Shown here in pieces: positions 41,791 through 45,668 of a stretch of DNA of 45,668 nucleotides (positions within the stretch are counted from its first letter, which is position 1; each line of letters begins with the position of its first letter). Position numbers and translations under genes: made by a program. Origin of the DNA: Ferruginibacter sp. (GTDB lineage Bacteria > Bacteroidota > Bacteroidia > Chitinophagales > Chitinophagaceae); assembly GCA_030655145.1 (NCBI GenBank), contig JAURWD010000263.1:1-45668 (forward strand), read 5' to 3'. The notes under the pieces are model-generated. The model did no database searches, had not been told where the DNA came from, and worked only from the letters and a program-made list of their open reading frames with translations.

Positions 41791-44331
41791 TTAAAGTTTG
41801 TTCATGTTCGCTGCTACGGGTGGGCCCAGGTAAAAAGAAGGCATCCCACCAAAATCGGCGACGAGTTTTTGCACGACCACCCCGCTGTTCACCATCCAAT
41901 ATTTGATCGTGTGTTTGCCCGGTTTGGTGATATCGTGGGAACTCGTTTTGATAATGATATTTTCTGCTACCCATTTGTTCCACACGCCACTGATGCTGTT
42001 TTTATCTTCCTTGTTGATACTGATGATCTGCGGTGATTCATCATCTATAGAGATGGCGTATTGCAATCCCTTTTCTGCACCGTGGAAGTTGAGCGTGGGC
42101 GAGAAGTAGGTATGAATCTTCACTTCACCCGTGCTGACGGTTTGGACGGTGTACTCCAGGTGCGGTGATCCCGCTGCGGGTTGCTGTCCAGGTGCCGTTA
42201 CCGGGAAGGTTGTTACGGCAGAGCCCGTTCTTCCATGGTCTGGTAAAACTTTCCAGCTGATACCTTTTCCGCTGACAGACCGGGTAAAATGATCCGCTTC
42301 CAGCGAAATATATTTGTTCATTTCCACGAAGACGTTTCCATCTTTTGTACGCTGAATAGTAGCCGAAAGCGGCGGAGCACCTTGCCAGGTACGTTTATTA
42401 ACGACGGCAGAATCTTTCGGTACATATACGACTGCGGGCATTTTGTTGAAGGGTGGTTGCTGCCAGTACGTATAGCCAATGTGTGTCTGGCTTGCGAGGT
42501 GGTTCCACTTTCCACCGTTCAGTTGATGGTATCCCATCGACCACATCGAATCACGCAGGAAGTATTGTTTTACCTTGTCTGCATACATATTAGCTTCAAT
42601 GTCTTTTTCATTAGCCAGCTTTTTGTTCAGGGCAGTTGCATAATATAGTTGATACAGGTTTTCCATGGCCCTTACCGGGTATAGAACCAACTGATAAAAA
42701 GCGCTTTTGCAAGCTGATGGCAACAGGCGTTCAATGCTGTCAGCTTGCTTTTTCAAGACACTGTATTCATCCAGTACGCGGCTCCACTCGCCGGTTTCGA
42801 GGCTGTAGGTATTTGCATCCAATAACTCGGGTTTTCTCCTGCTGTTATGTTTCGCATATTTCGCCAGCAGGTCAGCAATTGGTTTCGCGTGTTTTGTTCC
42901 GAATTGTGCTGCTGCCCATTTAATGGTGTATAGCTGCAAATCTGCCGCACCGATCTTTGCCGGATCCCAGGCATAATCTAAAAAGAAGGAGATGGGCAGT
43001 TCCATCGGCTTGATATCGCCGACATTGACGATCCAGATGTTTCGCACATTGTGTTCCCAGGCAAGATTCATCTGCTCCCATATCCGCGGAAGCGGGTTGG
43101 TGTTGATCCATTTATAGTTGCGTGGCCCGCCGACATAATCAAAGTGGTAATAAATTCCATAGCCACCTTTACGCAGCGGATCCGTTGGCTTTGGAAGCTT
43201 GCGCAGGTTGCCCCAGTTGTCGTCACATAGCAGCAGGGTAACGTCGTCGGGTACCCGCATTCCTTTTTCATAATAATCCTGTACTTCTTTATACAGCGCC
43301 CACAGCTGCGGCGTTTCTTCAGCAGGTTTGCCGGTTACGTCGGTTATAATTTCCCGCTGGTCTTTTACTATCCTTTCCAGCAACGAGGTAGCAGTTTCGC
43401 GACTCATTGGTTCATCCCCATCACCACGCATGCCGAGGCTCACAATTTTTTCATTCCATGCCCGTTCCATGCCGGCACGCCAAAAGTTTTGCAGACCGTC
43501 CGCGGTACTATCATAGTTCCATTTTTGTTTTTTGCCATAACGACGCCATTCATCATGTGCCCGCATCAGTGGTTCGTGGTGCGAGGTGCCAATGACGATG
43601 CCATATTCATCAGCTACTTTGATATTGAGTGAGTCATCATCATAGAACGCATTGCCCCACATAGCAGGCCATATATAGTTCGACTTCAGTCGTAACATGA
43701 GTTCAAAAACTTTCGCATAGAATTTATGGTTAAAGCCGCCGAATTTTTCTTTGCTCCAATTGCTGAGTGCAGGTGCTTCATCGTTAATGAAGATGCCACG
43801 ATATTTTACCTTGGGTGCCTCGGTAATGTTTGCGCCCTCATTGATGTACAAGGAAGTCTTTTTTTGAATAGGTACATCGGCCCACCAGTACCACGGCGAA
43901 ACGCCCATTTGTTTGGATAGTTCAAAAACACCGAACGCAGCGCCACGTCGGTCACTGCCGGCTATGATAAGATTTGCATCGATGACCTGCAGCTGGAAAG
44001 CTTCCCATGTCCCGTTTGTAACGTCACTGGTTAAGCGCTTTTTAGCGGCCAGTTCTTTTATAAAAGCAGCGTTGCTGATAGTTCCGATAATGATTGAGTG
44101 CTGGGTGGCCGGATTTACAACAGCGCTGATCGGCACCTTTTTACCCGTGACCGCTTCTATGTCTTGTTGCAACAACCCGGCTGCTTTTTTCACCAGGTCA
44201 AAATCGTTATTATCAACCACGATCGTTGCTGCAGCCAGGTCAAACCTGGTTTTTGATACAGAAATTATTTGTGCTTTACTCCCGGAGAAGAAACTAATAA
44301 AGGATATGGCAAGAAAGATCGTTTTTAACAT
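41791..44331 (-). CDS. GH115 xylan alpha-1,2-glucuronidase
   Basis: Removes (4-O-methyl)glucuronic acid from internal as well as terminal xylose units of glucuronoxylan. Signal peptide MLKTIFLAISFISFFSGSKAQ. Typical blocks: N-terminal IIIGTISNAAFIKEL and GAAFGVFELSKQMGVSPWYWWAD, barrel KVKYRGIFINDEAPALSNW, LRLKSNYIWPAMWGNAF, TSHHEPLMRAHDEW, LLCDDNWGNLRKLP, YYHFDYVGGPRNYKW and NVGDIKPMELPISFFLDYAW. The C-terminal domain (ISLEADHFTRSV) is a family-specific beta-sandwich. 846 residues is the usual length. It is co-directional with GH67 and GH10. Confidence 0.95.
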   Translation of the reverse strand: MLKTIFLAISFISFFSGSKAQIISVSKTRFDLAAATIVVDNNDFDLVKKAAGLLQQDIEAVTGKKVPISAVVNPATQHSIIIGTISNAAFIKELAAKKRLTSDVTNGTWEAFQLQVIDANLIIAGSDRRGAAFGVFELSKQMGVSPWYWWADVPIQKKTSLYINEGANITEAPKVKYRGIFINDEAPALSNWSKEKFGGFNHKFYAKVFELMLRLKSNYIWPAMWGNAFYDDDSLNIKVADEYGIVIGTSHHEPLMRAHDEWRRYGKKQKWNYDSTADGLQNFWRAGMERAWNEKIVSLGMRGDGDEPMSRETATSLLERIVKDQREIITDVTGKPAEETPQLWALYKEVQDYYEKGMRVPDDVTLLLCDDNWGNLRKLPKPTDPLRKGGYGIYYHFDYVGGPRNYKWINTNPLPRIWEQMNLAWEHNVRNIWIVNVGDIKPMELPISFFLDYAWDPAKIGAADLQLYTIKWAAAQFGTKHAKPIADLLAKYAKHNSRRKPELLDANTYSLETGEWSRVLDEYSVLKKQADSIERLLPSACKSAFYQLVLYPVRAMENLYQLYYATALNKKLANEKDIEANMYADKVKQYFLRDSMWSMGYHQLNGGKWNHLASQTHIGYTYWQQPPFNKMPAVVYVPKDSAVVNKRTWQGAPPLSATIQRTKDGNVFVEMNKYISLEADHFTRSVSGKGISWKVLPDHGRTGSAVTTFPVTAPGQQPAAGSPHLEYTVQTVSTGEVKIHTYFSPTLNFHGAEKGLQYAISIDDESPQIISINKEDKNSISGVWNKWVAENIIIKTSSHDITKPGKHTIKYWMVNSGVVVQKLVADFGGMPSFYLGPPVAANMNKL

Positions 44332-44382
44332 TCAAAAGTTTTTTGATGACCGGGTAGGTGCAAGAGTTGCGACTCGGATTCT

Positions 44383-45132
44383 CTAAAAGCCGATACTGTT
44401 TCCTCCATCTACCGGCAGTACCACGCCGGTAATGTATTTTGCGGCGTCGCTGGCTAAGAAGTAAGCGGCTTCGCCAATATCTTCCGGCTGACCCATATAG
44501 CCCATCGGCGTACGGCCGAAAACCTTTGCCTTGCGCTCCGGGTCAGTGTTCAATGCAACCTCCGTCATGGCAGAATAAATAAAACCCGGTGCGATCGCAT
44601 TTATGCGTATACCCTTTGGCGATAGTTCTACTGCCATGGCTCTCGTCAGGCCATCGATCGCTGTTTTGCTCGCGCTATACGCGATCACCTTTGGCAGGCC
44701 ATATTGCGCCGCCATGGAACTGATATTAATGATGTTGCCCGAGCCGGTTGTCAGCATGTGTTTCACTACTTCGCGGCTCATGGCGAAAACAGCGTTCAGG
44801 TTGGTCGTTAGTACATTCGAGAATTCTTCGTCTGTTACTTCTGTAAAATCTTTTTTGTGGTTGATTCCCGCATTGTTTACCAGGATGTCGATCTGCCCAA
44901 ACTGGTCCAAAACCCTTTGTACAAAGGCCGGGATCGAACCCAGGTCGCTTACATCGCAGGGCATGGCATAACAGCCTTCACCGAGCTGCTGTTTTGCTGC
45001 CTCGAGTTTCTCTTTATTTCTTCCGACAATCACTGTCTCAATTCCATTGTCAACAAATTTTTGTGCAATAGCGAGGCCGAGGCCAGAGCCACCGCCGGTA
45101 ACAATCGCTACTTTTTTTCTCCCTTCCGTCAT
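44383..45132 (-). CDS. SDR-family NAD(P)-dependent oxidoreductase
   Basis: Cytosolic classical short-chain dehydrogenase of 249 residues: TGGGSGLGLAI cofactor loop, NNAG in VNNAGINHKKDF, catalytic Ser in NIISSMAAQYG and Tyr/Lys in YSASKTAIDG, C-terminal AAYFLASDAAKYITG and VLPVDGGNSIGF. Located between two glucuronidase genes, it probably reduces or oxidises a product of glucuronate or pentose breakdown; an SDR-type fructuronate (mannonate) reductase is one precise possibility, a gluconate-5-dehydrogenase-like role another. Specificity cannot be told from sequence. Confidence 0.88.
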   Translation of the reverse strand: MTEGRKKVAIVTGGGSGLGLAIAQKFVDNGIETVIVGRNKEKLEAAKQQLGEGCYAMPCDVSDLGSIPAFVQRVLDQFGQIDILVNNAGINHKKDFTEVTDEEFSNVLTTNLNAVFAMSREVVKHMLTTGSGNIINISSMAAQYGLPKVIAYSASKTAIDGLTRAMAVELSPKGIRINAIAPGFIYSAMTEVALNTDPERKAKVFGRTPMGYMGQPEDIGEAAYFLASDAAKYITGVVLPVDGGNSIGF

Positions 45133-45158
45133 TTTATTTTAAGTTGATTTTTGTTTAC

Positions 45159-45668
45159 TTAATTGCCAGGTGCATAGGGGAAGCGCAGGCTTTGATAATA
45201 TTCCAGGGGCCTGGCTGGTTTTTCGTAACCGGCAGGAAGCGGGCGTTTACTAAATGTTTGGAAATACTGCAGGCAGGCATTCCTCCACCAAATGGCCTCA
45301 TCATGTTGTATTTGTAATAGCATTGAAACCTGTTCAAACCGTTGCTTGTCCACATAACGCTGCAGCGCTTTCCAGGTTTGTTGCATCTTCGCAACCCGGT
45401 CTCCCCCTGTGTAATAGTTGTAACACAATTCGTCCCAAAGCGTTCTGCCGGATCTCATTTTAAAACTCCAGGGAACATGATGAAACCAGAGCAGGTTTTT
45501 TTCTTCGCAGGTCTGCATGTCTTCCCAAAGTTTCCTTGCTTCCGGGTGATATTGGGCAAGCGCATTGCTTCCCGTTTCCGTCCGGTTGAAACCTATGCCA
45601 ACACTATCTGCTTTGTGGTAATAAACAGGATTCCATTCGGGGCGCTTCTGGTCATTCACCCAGGGGGC
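45159..45668 (-). CDS. GH67 alpha-glucuronidase, C-terminal part (gene runs off the window)
   Basis: Only the last about 170 residues are present; the reading frame stays open to the window edge, where the codons before the GTG at 45659 read Pro-Trp, so that GTG is internal and not a start. The segment shows GH67 C-terminal blocks: YYHKADSVGIGFNRTETGSNA, LLWFHHVPWSFKMRSGRTLWDELC and YVDKQRFEQVSMLLQIQHDEA. GH67 removes (methyl)glucuronate from the non-reducing end of xylo-oligosaccharides, complementing GH115. It is the most upstream gene of the visible operon, 26 bp before the SDR. Signal peptide and catalytic barrel are outside the window. Confidence 0.9.
   Translation of the reverse strand, partial: APWVNDQKRPEWNPVYYHKADSVGIGFNRTETGSNALAQYHPEARKLWEDMQTCEEKNLLWFHHVPWSFKMRSGRTLWDELCYNYYTGGDRVAKMQQTWKALQRYVDKQRFEQVSMLLQIQHDEAIWWRNACLQYFQTFSKRPLPAGYEKPARPLEYYQSLRFPYAPGN

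Overview
The window is a chromosomal piece from a Bacteroidota bacterium, most likely a Chitinophagaceae-type soil or plant-litter degrader. Three things suggest this: a very long secreted protein with a C-terminal type IX secretion sorting domain, Bacteroidota-type promoter boxes (TTG-N17-TAnnTTTG), and two large co-oriented sets of secreted carbohydrate-active enzymes. I see no tRNA, rRNA or CRISPR array. I also see no SusC/SusD pair and no transcription regulator, so the transport and control parts of these loci must lie elsewhere.

Layout. (1) 1-6.4 kb, minus strand: a 1512-residue T9SS-exported protein with tandem Ig-like (BIG2-type) repeats, and a membrane-bound class III nucleotide cyclase. 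(2) 6.7-27.3 kb, plus strand: a pectin-side-chain locus. It starts with a fusion of a DUF1080 domain and a sugar isomerase/epimerase barrel. A tight operon follows: pectate lyase (PL1-like), a GH67-N-domain alpha-uronidase-like enzyme, GH28, GH95 with an inserted jelly-roll, GH2 with a malectin-like module, GH78, a GH43-like five-bladed propeller, and a second GH2. Several stop/start codons overlap. This set fits rhamnogalacturonan breakdown. (3) 27.3-30.2 kb: a repeat-rich, protein-poor hotspot. It holds two copies of a GC-rich 165-bp repeat, three copies of a 182-bp tandem repeat plus a decayed fourth, and an IS110-family element inserted in the middle 182-bp unit. (4) 30.3-31.2 kb: two small cytosolic genes. 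(5) 31.4-45.7 kb: an acetylated glucuronoxylan locus. A GH43 on the plus strand faces a nine-gene minus-strand operon: GH67 (cut by the window end), SDR oxidoreductase, GH115, GH10, GPH-family symporter, cytosolic GH43, sialate-O-acetylesterase-like (CE20-type) esterase, CE15 glucuronoyl esterase and CE4 deacetylase.

How the genes work together. GH10 cuts the xylan backbone; CE15, CE4 and the SGNH esterase remove esters and acetyl groups; GH115 and GH67 remove (methyl)glucuronic acid from polymer and oligomer respectively; the symporter imports products; the signal-less GH43 finishes them in the cytosol; the SDR probably acts on the released uronate or sugar. On the left, PL1 and GH28 open the galacturonan backbone, and GH78, GH95, the GH2 enzymes and the uronidase-like protein trim side chains.

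The most interesting find is the IS110 element. Its 257-nt upstream non-coding region folds, by eye, into two consecutive stem-loops. Each has an internal loop divided by a hairpin carrying a bulged A. One loop carries a 9-nt copy of the left target flank and an A-tract complementary to the right target flank. The other carries a 7-nt copy of the element's own right end and a 5-nt complement of its left end. This is the architecture of an IS110 bridge RNA. The target it would specify, a 12-bp-arm hairpin, remains intact in the two neighbouring repeat units.
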